Part shown: positions 46,828-58,286 of the stretch, piece by piece
Numbering within the stretch: position 1 is the first letter of the stretch
Layout: each line of letters begins with the position of its first letter
Source: JADLDB01 sp040755835
GTDB taxonomy: Bacteria; Myxococcota; Myxococcia; Myxococcales; Myxococcaceae
Assembly (NCBI GenBank): GCA_040755835.1
Contig: JBFMAB010000012.1
Span: 149,235-213,234 of the forward strand
DNA length: 64,000 nt
Direction: 5' to 3'
Notes under the pieces: generated by a model
Seen by the model: only the letters and a program-made list of their open reading frames with translations
Told to the model about the DNA's origin: nothing
The model's database searches: none
Program-made: the position numbers and the translations under genes

Positions 46828-48039
46828 TCAGCGGTACTTGAGGAAGTCGCCCAGCACGTCGCGCACCAGCGCGCTCACCGAGAGCCCGTGGCGCCTGGCG
46901 ATCGCCGCCAGCTGCTCGAACTCGCGGCTCCCCACCTGGATCGCCAGCGACTTCTCCGGTCCTCCGGGAGCCGGGTCCGGCGCCTCCGCGAGCTCGCTGA
47001 TGGGCTCGATGCTGCTGATGATCTCCTCGGCCTCCTCGACGATCTCCTCGGGGCCCGGCGGCGCGCGCAGGGCGGCCAGCCGCTCCCGCTCCTCCTCGAG
47101 CTCGTCGTTGAAGAGCTGCTTGAGGAAGTTCGAGAGGTGGATGTTCGACGGGGTGAACTCGTACTGGGACAGGAACTGGTCCAGGTCGTACTGCATCTCC
47201 CAGGCGGTCTGGTACCGGCGCTCCCGGTCCTTCTCGAGCGCCTTCATCAGGATCGCTTCGACCGCCTCGGGGATGTCCGCCTTGAAGTAGCTCGGCGCGT
47301 AGATCTTCCCCTCGGTGATCGACTTGAGGATCGCCACCTCGCTGTCGCCGGTGAAGAGCTTGAAGCCGGTCAGCCACTCGTACAGCACGACGCCGAGCGA
47401 GAAGAGATCGCTGCGGTTGTCGAGCTGCTTGCCCATGCACTGCTCGGGCGACATGTACGACAGCTTGCCCTTGATCTCGCCGGCGCGCGTCTGCTCGATC
47501 TGGTTGGCGGCCTTCGCGATGCCGAAGTCGAGCACCTTCACCGTGCCGTCGAAGGACACGAAGATGTTCTCGGGCGTGACGTCGCGGTGGACGATGTGCA
47601 GCGGGTGCCCGTAGAGGTCGGTGCGCTGGTGCGCGTAGTACAGCCCCTCGCAGACGCTGGACGCGATCTTCAGCGCGTACACCATCGGGAACGGGATCCC
47701 CAGAGCGTCCGCCTTCGGGATGATGCGACGCATGTCGCGCCCGAAGATGTATTCCATCGCGATGAAGTACGACTCGTTGATCTTCCCGAGATCGTAGATC
47801 TGCACGATGTTGGGGTGGTTCAGCTGCGCGGCCAGCTTCGCTTCGTTGAGGAACATCTTCACGAAGTTCGGCTGCTTCGACAGGTGCGGCCGAATCCGCT
47901 TGATGACGATCGTCTTCTCGAAGCCCTCGAGGCCCGCCTGGCGCGCGAGGAAGATCTCGGCCATGCCGCCGACGGCGATGCGGTCGATCAGCGTGTATTT
48001 GCCGAACCGGACGGGCTTCTTCGCTTCAGGGGCAGCCAT
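46828..48039 (-). CDS. Ser/Thr protein kinase with C-terminal ribbon-helix-helix-like segment
   Basis: 403 aa, soluble. Kinase domain (about 12-290): Gly loop IAVGGMAEIF, Lys47 (VIKRIR), Glu66 (FLNEAKL), HRDVTPEN (151-158; the usual Lys after HRD is Thr), DFGIAK (171-176) and SPEQ. A helical, acidic linker (about 300-360) leads to a C-terminal 40-residue segment (364-403) with strand SLAIQV, helix REFEQLAAIARRHG, and SVSALVRDVLGDFLK, the pattern of ribbon-helix-helix DNA-binding domains. No membrane anchor. It follows the gcv operon on the same strand after 31 bases, with a TACAGT box 12 bases before the ATG. Confidence 0.9.
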   Translation of the reverse strand: MAAPEAKKPVRFGKYTLIDRIAVGGMAEIFLARQAGLEGFEKTIVIKRIRPHLSKQPNFVKMFLNEAKLAAQLNHPNIVQIYDLGKINESYFIAMEYIFGRDMRRIIPKADALGIPFPMVYALKIASSVCEGLYYAHQRTDLYGHPLHIVHRDVTPENIFVSFDGTVKVLDFGIAKAANQIEQTRAGEIKGKLSYMSPEQCMGKQLDNRSDLFSLGVVLYEWLTGFKLFTGDSEVAILKSITEGKIYAPSYFKADIPEAVEAILMKALEKDRERRYQTAWEMQYDLDQFLSQYEFTPSNIHLSNFLKQLFNDELEEERERLAALRAPPGPEEIVEEAEEIISSIEPISELAEAPDPAPGGPEKSLAIQVGSREFEQLAAIARRHGLSVSALVRDVLGDFLKYR

Positions 48040-48051
48040 CGAGCGGCGCGG

Positions 48052-48057
48052 ACTGTA
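48052..48057 (-). promoter_or_regulatory. -10 box TACAGT before kinase gene
   Basis: Complement reads TACAGT, ending 12 bases before the kinase ATG (48037-48039), in the 31-base gap after gcvP. No Shine-Dalgarno sequence. It suggests an own promoter for the kinase besides any read-through from gcvP. Confidence 0.35.
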
Positions 48058-48070
48058 GCAGCCCGCGCGC

Positions 48071-50944
<2,874 letters not shown>

Positions 50945-51055
50945 GGCGCGGCTTGTACAGCCGGCGATGCCGGACTTCCACCAGCGCAACGGGCGCGCGG
51001 GGGGCACCGATGAGGCGCCCTTATTGCGGCCGCGGCCGGCGCTTGCGACGGTGTG

Positions 51056-51442
51056 CTACGTCGCGCTCTCGAGCAGCTTCGTGTACGTCGGCTGGTCGAG
51101 CAGCGCGTCGTAGTCGGCGGCGTTGGCCGGCTCGATCTCGATGAGCCACGCCTTGTACGGGTCGTCGTTGACGGCGCCCGGGTTGTCGGCCACGTCCTGG
51201 TTCACCTTGACCACCTTGCCGCTGACGGGCGCGAACAGCTCGCTGACGGCCTTGGTGGACTCGATGACGCCGAAGGACTCACCGGCCTTCACCTGCGCGC
51301 CGACCTTGGGCAGTTCGACGTAGACGACGGCGCCCAACGCGTCCTGCGCGTGCCAGGTGACGCCGACGGCGACGGCGCTGCCCGTCTTCTTCGCCCACTC
51401 GTGGTCCTTCGTGTACTTGAGATCGCTCGGGTAGTTGGACAT
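51056..51442 (-). CDS. gcvH: glycine cleavage system H protein
   Basis: 128 aa lipoyl-domain carrier; lipoyl Lys64 in GVIESTKAVSELFAPVSG. It starts with 'YPSDLKYTKDHEW', as in most H proteins. It shuttles the aminomethyl group between P, T and L proteins. It lies 17 bases after gcvT and 111 bases before gcvP. gcvL (lipoamide dehydrogenase) is not in the window. Confidence 0.97.
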   Translation of the reverse strand: MSNYPSDLKYTKDHEWAKKTGSAVAVGVTWHAQDALGAVVYVELPKVGAQVKAGESFGVIESTKAVSELFAPVSGKVVKVNQDVADNPGAVNDDPYKAWLIEIEPANAADYDALLDQPTYTKLLESAT

Positions 51443-51459
51443 GGGTTTCTCCGGGTGGG

Positions 51460-52542
51460 TCAGGGCTTCTTGTAGAACGGGGTCTTCACCACGCGCGCCG
51501 CCACGGGCCGCCCGCGGATCTCCACGTGGAAGGTGGCGCCCTCGGCTGAGAGCGCGGCGGGCACGTAGCCGATTCCGATCGCCTTCTTCACCGACGGGCC
51601 CATCGTGCCGCTGGTGACCTCGCCGACCTTCTGCCCGTCCTTGAGGATCGGGTAGTGGGCGCGGGGAATGCCGGGCTCGGTCAGCTCGAAGCCGACCAGC
51701 TTGCGGGTGACACCGGCCTTCCTCTGCGCTTCGAGAGCGGACTTGCCGATGAAGTCGGCCTTGTCCAGCTTGACGATCCACCCCAGGCCCGCCTCGAGCG
51801 GCGTGTGCCCGTCGTCGATGTCGTTGCCGTAGAGGGCGAACTTCATTTCGGTGCGCAGCGAGTCCCGCGCGCCCAGCCCGCAGGGGATACACCCGTCGCC
51901 CTTCCCCTCTTCGAGCAGCGCGAACCAGAGCCTCGCGGCGTCCTTCGGCGGGCAATACAGCTCGAAGCCGTCTTCGCCGGTGTACCCGGTGCGGCTGATG
52001 ATGCACTCGACGTTGGCGACCTGCCCTTGCGTGAAGCGGTAGGTGCCGACGTCGGAAAGCTTCGTCGAGGTGAGGCGCTGGACGATGCCGGCGGCCTTCG
52101 GGCCCTGGATCGCGATCTGCGCGTAGTCGGCGCTGCGGTTGACGGGCTTCACCGTCTTCGCGTTCGCCGCCATCCAGTCGAAGTCCTTCTGGGTGTTGGA
52201 GGCGTTGACGCAGATGAAGATGTGCTCGGGGTTGAAGCGGTACGCGACGACGTCGTCGACGAAGCCGCCGCGCTCGTTGAGCAGGCCCGCGTAGACGGCC
52301 TGACCGTCGGCGCAGCGCGAGAGATCGTTGGTGATGAGGCGGTTGGCCTCCTCGAGCGCGCCCTTGCCGCGGAACTCGATCTCGCCCATGTGGCTGACGT
52401 CGAACATCCCGGCGGCGGTGCGCACGGCCTCGTGCTCGGGGATCAGGCCGGCGTACTGGACGGGCATGTCCCAGCCAGCGAAGTCGACCATGCGGCCGCC
52501 GAGCTTCTTGTGGGCTTCGTACAGCGGGGTCTGACGCGCCAT
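51460..52542 (-). CDS. gcvT: aminomethyltransferase (glycine cleavage T protein)
   Basis: 360 aa. T-protein blocks 'FAGWDMPVQYAG', 'FDVSHMGEIEFRGKGA', 'RTGYTGEDGFELYCPP' and 'VTSGTMGPSVKKAIGIGYV' are present. It transfers the C1 unit to tetrahydrofolate, producing 5,10-methylene-THF. First gene of gcvTHP with a Shine-Dalgarno GAGGAG and a candidate promoter upstream; metF diverges 101 bases away. No glycine riboswitch is visible. Confidence 0.96.
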   Translation of the reverse strand: MARQTPLYEAHKKLGGRMVDFAGWDMPVQYAGLIPEHEAVRTAAGMFDVSHMGEIEFRGKGALEEANRLITNDLSRCADGQAVYAGLLNERGGFVDDVVAYRFNPEHIFICVNASNTQKDFDWMAANAKTVKPVNRSADYAQIAIQGPKAAGIVQRLTSTKLSDVGTYRFTQGQVANVECIISRTGYTGEDGFELYCPPKDAARLWFALLEEGKGDGCIPCGLGARDSLRTEMKFALYGNDIDDGHTPLEAGLGWIVKLDKADFIGKSALEAQRKAGVTRKLVGFELTEPGIPRAHYPILKDGQKVGEVTSGTMGPSVKKAIGIGYVPAALSAEGATFHVEIRGRPVAARVVKTPFYKKP

Positions 52543-52575
52543 GGTGACTCCTCGTCCTCGGTGAGAGCGCGGCGC

Positions 52576-52603
52576 ACTGTACCGGCCGGCGCGCGGACTT
52601 CAA
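52576..52603 (-). promoter_or_regulatory. gcvT promoter
   Basis: Complement: TTGAAG (52598-52603), 16-base spacer, TACAGT (52576-52581). The start site would lie near 52569, leaving a leader of about 27 bases with GAGGAG before the gcvT ATG. Confidence 0.5.
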
Positions 52604-52643
52604 CGGTGGACTCGGGCGGCCCGTTTGCGCCAGAAGTGGGACC

Positions 52644-53525
52644 GTGAAGATCCGCTCACGGTTGAACCCGTCCCGGCCCTGCTTCTCCTTCGAGTTCTTC
52701 CCGCCGAAGACGCCCGAGGGCGAGGAGCAGCTGTGGGCGACGCTGGAGGATCTGCGCGGCCTCGAACCGGGCTTCGTGTCGGTGACGTACGGCGCCGGCG
52801 GCAGCACGAGAGATCGCACCATCGAGCTCGTCACGCACATCAAGGAGCGCACGGGCATCGAGGCGATGGCGCACCTGACGTGCGTCGGCCACACGAAGGA
52901 CGAGCTGTCGGCGATCCTCGACAAACTGGCCCACGCGCGCATCGAGAACGTGCTGGCGCTGCGCGGGGATCCGCCGAAGGGCCAGCAGACGTTCACGAAG
53001 ACGGAAGGCGGCTTCGAGCACGCGAGCGAGCTGGTGGCCTTCATTCGCGAGAAGGACCTGGGCTTCTGCGTGGGCGCGGCGGCGTACCCGGAAGGTCACG
53101 TCGAGACGGCGTCGCGCGAGGCGGATCTCAAGCACTTGAAGACGAAGGTGGACGAGGGCTGCGACTTCGTCATCACCCAGCTCTTCTTCGACAACGCGTT
53201 CTACTTCGACTTCGTGGAGCGGGCGCGCCGCGTGGGGATCAACGTGCCGATCGTCCCCGGCGTCATGCCGATCACCAACTACGAGCAGGTGCAGCGCTTC
53301 GTGCGCATGTGCGGCGCGACGGTGCCGATGCGGCTGCAGCTCGCGCTCGAGAAGGTGAAGGACGACCACGACGCGGTGATGCAGCTGGGTGTCGCGCACG
53401 CGACGGTGCAGTGCATGGAGCTCTTGTCCCGGGGCGTGCCGGGGATTCACTTCTACACGCTGAACAGGAGCCCGGCTGCGCGGATGATCGTGAGCGCGCT
53501 GCGGGGCGCGCGCGTCGGCGAGTAG
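52644..53525 (+). CDS. metF: methylenetetrahydrofolate reductase
   Basis: 293 aa, GTG start. FAD/NAD(P)H TIM-barrel enzyme: 'FSFEFFPPKTPEGEEQLW' with catalytic Glu, 'VSVTYGAGGSTRDRT', 'ALRGDPP', and 'FDNAFYFDFVERAR...IVPGVMPITNYEQVQRF'. It reduces 5,10-methylene-THF to 5-methyl-THF for methionine synthesis. Divergent from the gcv operon that produces its substrate, a clear functional link; folD is about 8 kb away. It ends 3 bases from the convergent lipoprotein gene. Confidence 0.96.
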   Translation: MKIRSRLNPSRPCFSFEFFPPKTPEGEEQLWATLEDLRGLEPGFVSVTYGAGGSTRDRTIELVTHIKERTGIEAMAHLTCVGHTKDELSAILDKLAHARIENVLALRGDPPKGQQTFTKTEGGFEHASELVAFIREKDLGFCVGAAAYPEGHVETASREADLKHLKTKVDEGCDFVITQLFFDNAFYFDFVERARRVGINVPIVPGVMPITNYEQVQRFVRMCGATVPMRLQLALEKVKDDHDAVMQLGVAHATVQCMELLSRGVPGIHFYTLNRSPAARMIVSALRGARVGE

Positions 53526-53528
53526 CCG

Positions 53529-55766
53529 TCAGGGGCACTGGAACGGCGCGAGCGGCGCCTTCGCGTCGCGGCTGGCCCGCGGATCGTGCGACGGCATGGG
53601 CCAATCGGCTGTCGCGTCGAGCCCCTTCGCGTCCACCACCACCGAGTAGATCCGCGGCGTGGTGCTCAGCCCATCGGCGCCGACCAGCACGCCGGTCTTT
53701 CCTGACGGTCCGCACACCAGCGACAGCGCCGTGCTCGGGCCGGGGCCCTCCCAGCGAACGGCGAGGCTCACCGCGTCACGTTCCTGCACGACTCGGGTCG
53801 AGGCGTTCCGTACGGCGCCGGTGTACAGGCGACCGCCCTGCCCCAGCACGAGGGACTGCGAGACGTTCTCGGTGTTGTCGGCGGAGCAGCTGGCCGTACC
53901 GCCCACCGTCGACCGACAGACGCGACCGACGACGTTCGGGCCTGGCAGCATGTCGCGCTTCGAGAACCAAAGCGTCCCGCCGGAGACGATCGGGGAGAGC
54001 TGGTGGCCGGTGTGTTGCGGCGTCTGGGCTGTGGCGGCCGTGGGGTACGTCGTCTGCCAGGTGCGGAAGAGGCCTCCTGACAGGCCGAAGCCAGTCAGCG
54101 CGCCCGCGCTCGTCACGGCCACGCGACCGGCGAGCGACGTGAAGGCCGGCATGGAGACGGGGTAGGCCACGGAGCTCTCTTCCGGAAAGCCGAGGTTCGA
54201 CGCCGTGCGGAAGCCGAAGACGCGGTTGTCTCCGGTGACGTACAGGTTTGAGCCGTCCGCGACGAAGTCTTCGAGGCCATTCACGGCGGCGATCGAGACC
54301 GATGGCACCCGCGTGGACGACTGCGGCGTTCGCACGACGCTGGACCAGGTGAGGGCCGTCCTCGCGCTCGCGTCGATCCACGCGATGTAGCCGCCTTCGT
54401 CGCCGGTGGTGGGGTTCGACAGCACCACGGGGCCCAGCGAGAACGAGCGGCTGGCCGCGCTGATCCACGGGCGAACCGCCGCGGTGCCCTTGTCGGCGGG
54501 GAACGCCTCGCCCGAGACGGTGACGGCGTCACTTGCGAGCTCCCTCGCGTAAAGAAGCGGGCCGTCGGAGGATGGAACGGTGCCCAGCGCGAGGCCCATG
54601 AGGTACGGCTGCGCCGCGGGCCGCGACCAGCGCAGGAGCCCTTCGACGGTGTACGACTCGACGGCGGGCGCGTCGGTCATGACGAAGAGGTTGCCCGCGG
54701 CGTCGGTGACGATCGGATCGTCGGTGGTGCGCAGGCCGGGCACGATGCGTCGCCAGCGCAACCGGGTGACGAGGAGCGCGCCGCCGTCGAACGCGCCCTG
54801 GTTGCCGAGATCGTCCGCGGCGGAGGCGCTGACCGCGAGCGCGCCGCTGAAGGCGTCGAAGGTGGGCTCCCACAGGGGCGCGACGAAGGCGAGGCCCGCG
54901 TCGGACGGCGTGCCGGCGTCGGCGGGCCACGAGCGATCGCCGATGCGGAGGACGACGGAGGCCGGATCGAGATCGGCCGCGGTCCAGGAGATGTGGATGG
55001 TGGCGCGCTCGTCACGGCGGAAGGCGCCGGGAGCCTGCGGGTCGCTCTGGTCGAAGCCTCCGTCGACGATGCGCGCAGGCGGTGGGTCGATGGTGAAACT
55101 CAGCTGCGGGGCCGTCGTGTCGACGACCGTGGACGCGGTGGCCGAAAGGCCGGCGTCGGGCCACTCGACGGTGATCGCCCAGCCGCCCTCGGTGGCGGGG
55201 AACGCAGTCGTCGTGAAGGCGTCGCCGGACTGGCTTGCGAAGGAGGCCGGCTCGACGCCGCCATTACGGGTCGCGTAGACGACGAGCGCCGGCGCCGCCG
55301 CGGAGGTGCGGCCGGGCGCGAGTTCCAGCGCGCCCGTGACGCTGAACGCCGCGTTGGTGCGCGCCGGGGCGGACAGCGTGATGCCGGTGTAGCGAGCGAG
55401 GCAAGTCGTCCCCACGCACTCCTGCCAGTCGGGGCACGCGGGTTCGCACGTCGCGGTGCCGCCACCGCCGCCGGTGCCGGCATCCTGCCCGACGCCGCCA
55501 CCGCCGCCCATTCCCGAGTCGGCGACGCCGCCGCCGATTCCGCCGCCCGTGCTGCCGCCACCGCCGGTACCGCCGGTACCGCCGCCCATGCTGCCTCCAC
55601 CGCCGCCCGTGCTGCCACCACCGCCGCCGCCCATACCCGGGACGCAGCGGCCTTCGGCGCCGCACACTTCACCGGACGGGCAGCCCAGGTCGTCGACGCA
55701 GGGCTTGCCGCCACCGCCACACCCGACTGTCACCAGCGCCAAGCCGACAAGCCACGAATACCGCAT
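53529..55766 (-). CDS. Gly-rich stalked lipoprotein, paralogue 1
   Basis: 745 aa. Lipobox TVGC (Cys16), then a small Cys motif 'KPCVDDLGCPSGEVCG' and a Gly-rich stalk (about 45-105) followed by another Cys block. The body has Ig-like and then repeated beta-propeller-like units (alternating 'DAAGNLFVMTDAPAVESYTVEG'-type blades that resemble PQQ/quinoprotein-like repeats). The C-terminus ends with Pro..CP like paralogue 2. No enzyme motif. Its 5' end is identical over 127 bases to that of paralogue 2. It follows the kinase-led gene set on the same strand. Surface display is likely, ligand unknown. Confidence 0.8.
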   Translation of the reverse strand: MRYSWLVGLALVTVGCGGGGKPCVDDLGCPSGEVCGAEGRCVPGMGGGGGGSTGGGGGSMGGGTGGTGGGGSTGGGIGGGVADSGMGGGGGVGQDAGTGGGGGTATCEPACPDWQECVGTTCLARYTGITLSAPARTNAAFSVTGALELAPGRTSAAAPALVVYATRNGGVEPASFASQSGDAFTTTAFPATEGGWAITVEWPDAGLSATASTVVDTTAPQLSFTIDPPPARIVDGGFDQSDPQAPGAFRRDERATIHISWTAADLDPASVVLRIGDRSWPADAGTPSDAGLAFVAPLWEPTFDAFSGALAVSASAADDLGNQGAFDGGALLVTRLRWRRIVPGLRTTDDPIVTDAAGNLFVMTDAPAVESYTVEGLLRWSRPAAQPYLMGLALGTVPSSDGPLLYARELASDAVTVSGEAFPADKGTAAVRPWISAASRSFSLGPVVLSNPTTGDEGGYIAWIDASARTALTWSSVVRTPQSSTRVPSVSIAAVNGLEDFVADGSNLYVTGDNRVFGFRTASNLGFPEESSVAYPVSMPAFTSLAGRVAVTSAGALTGFGLSGGLFRTWQTTYPTAATAQTPQHTGHQLSPIVSGGTLWFSKRDMLPGPNVVGRVCRSTVGGTASCSADNTENVSQSLVLGQGGRLYTGAVRNASTRVVQERDAVSLAVRWEGPGPSTALSLVCGPSGKTGVLVGADGLSTTPRIYSVVVDAKGLDATADWPMPSHDPRASRDAKAPLAPFQCP

Positions 55767-55792
55767 GCATCCCCCTCAAAGGTGCCGAAGCG
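55666..55792. repeat. 127-bp repeat A, copy 1
   Basis: Identical to 57933-58059 over exactly 127 bases; covers the upstream 26 bases, signal peptide and first Cys motif of paralogue 1. The flanking base on the left differs (C versus G). The other copy ends exactly at the N-run. Confidence 0.95.
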
Positions 55793-55846
55793 CGCAATCG
55801 CGCGGACGACGCCTTGTAACATGGGACGGCGCTGGGGAGAGAGGGG

Positions 55847-58033
55847 TTACGGGCAGCCGGGATTCAGCGGAAAGTCCGTGGTGTTGGTGTTGCCCGCGTT
55901 GCCGGCGGTGCGCTGGTACTTCGGCCACAGGGCGTTGGTGTCGAGTTTCTCGTCGTCCACCAGCACCGCCGTCAGCCGCCCCGCCGTGTCGAGGAAGTAG
56001 AGGACGCCGGGCCGCCCCGCCTGCGCCTGCAGCCGGTTGCAGTCCAGCGTCGGCGAAGCCACCACCGTGCCCGCCTGGTACCCCGCCGCCGTGGGCAACG
56101 GGTGCACCGCCCCATTCAGCACCACCTGTCCGGTGCGCGACACCGCATACACGCCGCCCCGGTTGCCCAGCACCGGACTGCCCAGCACCCCGTTGGGCAC
56201 ATTGACGGGACTCAATGGCATGAGGATGCCGTCGTACCGCGCGAGGTTGGACTCGCTGCCGGCCCATGCGCTGGTGGCGCTGGCCACCGCCGCCGGACTG
56301 AAAAGGCCCGAGCCGACGGAGGCCTGCGTGCCGCCGGACACATCCACCCGGTGCAGCCCGCCGGGGCTGAGGCCGCCACTTGCCAGCAGCCTCGACGCCA
56401 TGCCGTCGCCCGGCGCCAGGCCCGTCAGGGCGGCGCTGAGTGACAGGCCTGCGTCGGGCGTCACCGCCGTCAGCGTGGTACCCCACACTCCATTCGTCAC
56501 CGTGCCCCGCCACACCCGCGCCGACGCCGCACCGAAGAAGACGTACGCGGAGGTGGCCCCGGTGGGCACCGCCAGAAGGTGGGTGACGGGTTGTGTCGAG
56601 GAGGGCGCCGGGAAGTTGTACTGCAGGCCCGCACCCGCGGGGGTGGGCGTGCCCACGCCTGGCGCGTGCCGGCACAGTTGGGCCTGCTCTGTCGTGTCCG
56701 TGCCCGTGCCCGTCGCGTTGATGACGCCCAGCGCGAAGACGTTCTGCCCGTCCTTCACCAACGCCAACCCGGCGTAGGTGGCGCTGTTGCCGACGCCGTT
56801 GCAGCGGCCGAAGGCCAGGCTGCCGTCACTCGCCTTCACGCTGCGCACGTAGCCTGCCATCGAGTCGTTGGCCGAGAAGTACACGTACTCCTCATTCGCA
56901 AGCCCCGTCCGCGCCACCGCCACACTCTGCACCGCCCCCACCGAAACACCCGCCCCCAGCGCCCCCGTCACCGGCGTCCCGTCGGGCTTCACCCCGTAGA
57001 GGCTGCCGGTCGAGTTGGTTTCGCGACTCCCGAAGTACACCGTGCCGTCGCTGCCGATGGCTGGAGCTGTGTAGTCGGCTGCGCTCGTCGGCTGCACCTG
57101 CCACCGCAGCCGCGTCACCGGCACCCCGCCGTCCGCCCGCCCCACCAGCCCCACCCCGTCCGTCGCCTCCGCCTCGACGACGAAGGTGCCCTCCAGCCCC
57201 GGCAGCGGCGGCGCCGCCATGTCCACCTCGAAGCACTCGCAGTACTCCGTCGCCGGACACGCCAACCCCGCCCCCGTGCACGCCGACGCCGGCTTGGACG
57301 TCCCCGCCACCCCACTCAGCCGCACCGTCGCGCCAGCCAGTGCCTCCGTCGAATGCACCAACACCAACGGCCTCTCGTCCCGCCTCCACTTCGTCGCCTC
57401 CCGCCAGGCCGACGGCCGCACCGGCGGCGCGGACACCAGCAACCCCACCGTCGGCGGCGTCGTGTCCACCTGCAAGTCCAACGTCCCACTCACGCCCGCG
57501 TCCGCCAGCGCCATCGTCGCCGTCAGCGTCGTCGGCCCCGTCATCGCCCCACCCGCCAACGTCACTTCCCCGCTGTACTGCGTCGTCGCGCCGCTGCGGG
57601 GGAGGTTGGTGGGGGCGTACGCCCCATTCGTCGCCGTCAACGCCACCGTGTCCGGCAACGTCACGCCCGCCGAGGCCGTGTCCGCCTCCACCACCACCCG
57701 CAACGTCGTCGCCGGCCCCACCACCGTCCCCGCGTCCGGCGCCATAAAGCGCAACCCCGTCACCCGCACCGTGCACACCCCATTCGTCGTCCCGTCGCAC
57801 AGGTACCCCGGCGGGCAACTCGTCGGACAGGCGACACCTCCACCGCCCCCCGTCCCGCCGTCACCGCCTCCGACGCCGCCACCCATGCCCGCGTCGCGCT
57901 GCCCAGGGACGCATGCGCCCGCGGCGCCACAGACTTCACCGGACGGGCAGCCCAGGTCGTCGACGCAGGGCTTGCCGCCACCGCCACACCCGACTGTCAC
58001 CAGCGCCAAGCCGACAAGCCACGAATACCGCAT
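55847..58033 (-). CDS. Gly-rich stalked lipoprotein, paralogue 2
   Basis: 728 aa. Same N-terminal 37 residues as paralogue 1 apart from the end, lipobox TVGC (Cys16), Cys motif, a shorter Gly-rich stalk and a second Cys block 'CPTSCPPGYLCDGTTNGVC'. Then an Ig-like part and a propeller-like repeat region ('VGAVQSVAVARTG', 'VFFGAASARVWRGTV', 'GSPVLGNRGGVYAVSRTG'), and an end (LDTNALWPKYQRTAGNAGN) related to that of paralogue 1. Shares the 127-bp stretches A and B with neighbours. Eighty bases upstream of the paralogue 1 start. Confidence 0.8.
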   Translation of the reverse strand: MRYSWLVGLALVTVGCGGGGKPCVDDLGCPSGEVCGAAGACVPGQRDAGMGGGVGGGDGGTGGGGGVACPTSCPPGYLCDGTTNGVCTVRVTGLRFMAPDAGTVVGPATTLRVVVEADTASAGVTLPDTVALTATNGAYAPTNLPRSGATTQYSGEVTLAGGAMTGPTTLTATMALADAGVSGTLDLQVDTTPPTVGLLVSAPPVRPSAWREATKWRRDERPLVLVHSTEALAGATVRLSGVAGTSKPASACTGAGLACPATEYCECFEVDMAAPPLPGLEGTFVVEAEATDGVGLVGRADGGVPVTRLRWQVQPTSAADYTAPAIGSDGTVYFGSRETNSTGSLYGVKPDGTPVTGALGAGVSVGAVQSVAVARTGLANEEYVYFSANDSMAGYVRSVKASDGSLAFGRCNGVGNSATYAGLALVKDGQNVFALGVINATGTGTDTTEQAQLCRHAPGVGTPTPAGAGLQYNFPAPSSTQPVTHLLAVPTGATSAYVFFGAASARVWRGTVTNGVWGTTLTAVTPDAGLSLSAALTGLAPGDGMASRLLASGGLSPGGLHRVDVSGGTQASVGSGLFSPAAVASATSAWAGSESNLARYDGILMPLSPVNVPNGVLGSPVLGNRGGVYAVSRTGQVVLNGAVHPLPTAAGYQAGTVVASPTLDCNRLQAQAGRPGVLYFLDTAGRLTAVLVDDEKLDTNALWPKYQRTAGNAGNTNTTDFPLNPGCP
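57757..57883. repeat. 127-bp repeat B, copy 1
   Basis: Identical to 58160-58286 over exactly 127 bases, encoding the 'CPTSCPPGYLCDGTTNGVC' block and part of the Gly-rich stalk. The right-hand flanking base differs (C versus T). Confidence 0.95.
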
Positions 58034-58059
58034 GCATCCCCCTCAAAGGTGCCGAAGCG
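57933..58059. repeat. 127-bp repeat A, copy 2, abutting gap
   Basis: Second copy of repeat A; it ends exactly where the N-run starts. It includes the ATG and signal peptide of paralogue 2. Confidence 0.95.
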
Positions 58060-58159
58060 NNNNNNNNNNNNNNNNNNNNNNNNNNNNNNNNNNNNNNNNN
58101 NNNNNNNNNNNNNNNNNNNNNNNNNNNNNNNNNNNNNNNNNNNNNNNNNNNNNNNNNNN
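58060..58159. other. assembly gap (100 N)
   Basis: Exactly 100 N, the common placeholder for a gap of unknown size. Both flanks are exact 127-bp repeats of sequences nearby, which suggests a de Bruijn-graph break at k=127 rather than a real biological feature. The missing sequence must contain at least the 3' part of paralogue 3. Confidence 0.97.
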
Positions 58160-58286
58160 CCGTCACCCGCACCGTGCACACCCCATTCGTCGTCCCGTCG
58201 CACAGGTACCCCGGCGGGCAACTCGTCGGACAGGCGACACCTCCACCGCCCCCCGTCCCGCCGTCACCGCCTCCGACGCCGCCACC
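58160..58286. repeat. 127-bp repeat B, copy 2, abutting gap
   Basis: Starts exactly after the last N; second copy of repeat B, within paralogue 3. Confidence 0.95.

Noticed and set aside
52543..52643. Glycine riboswitch before gcvT
   Set aside because: The short region shows no riboswitch core; a plain promoter and Shine-Dalgarno explain it.
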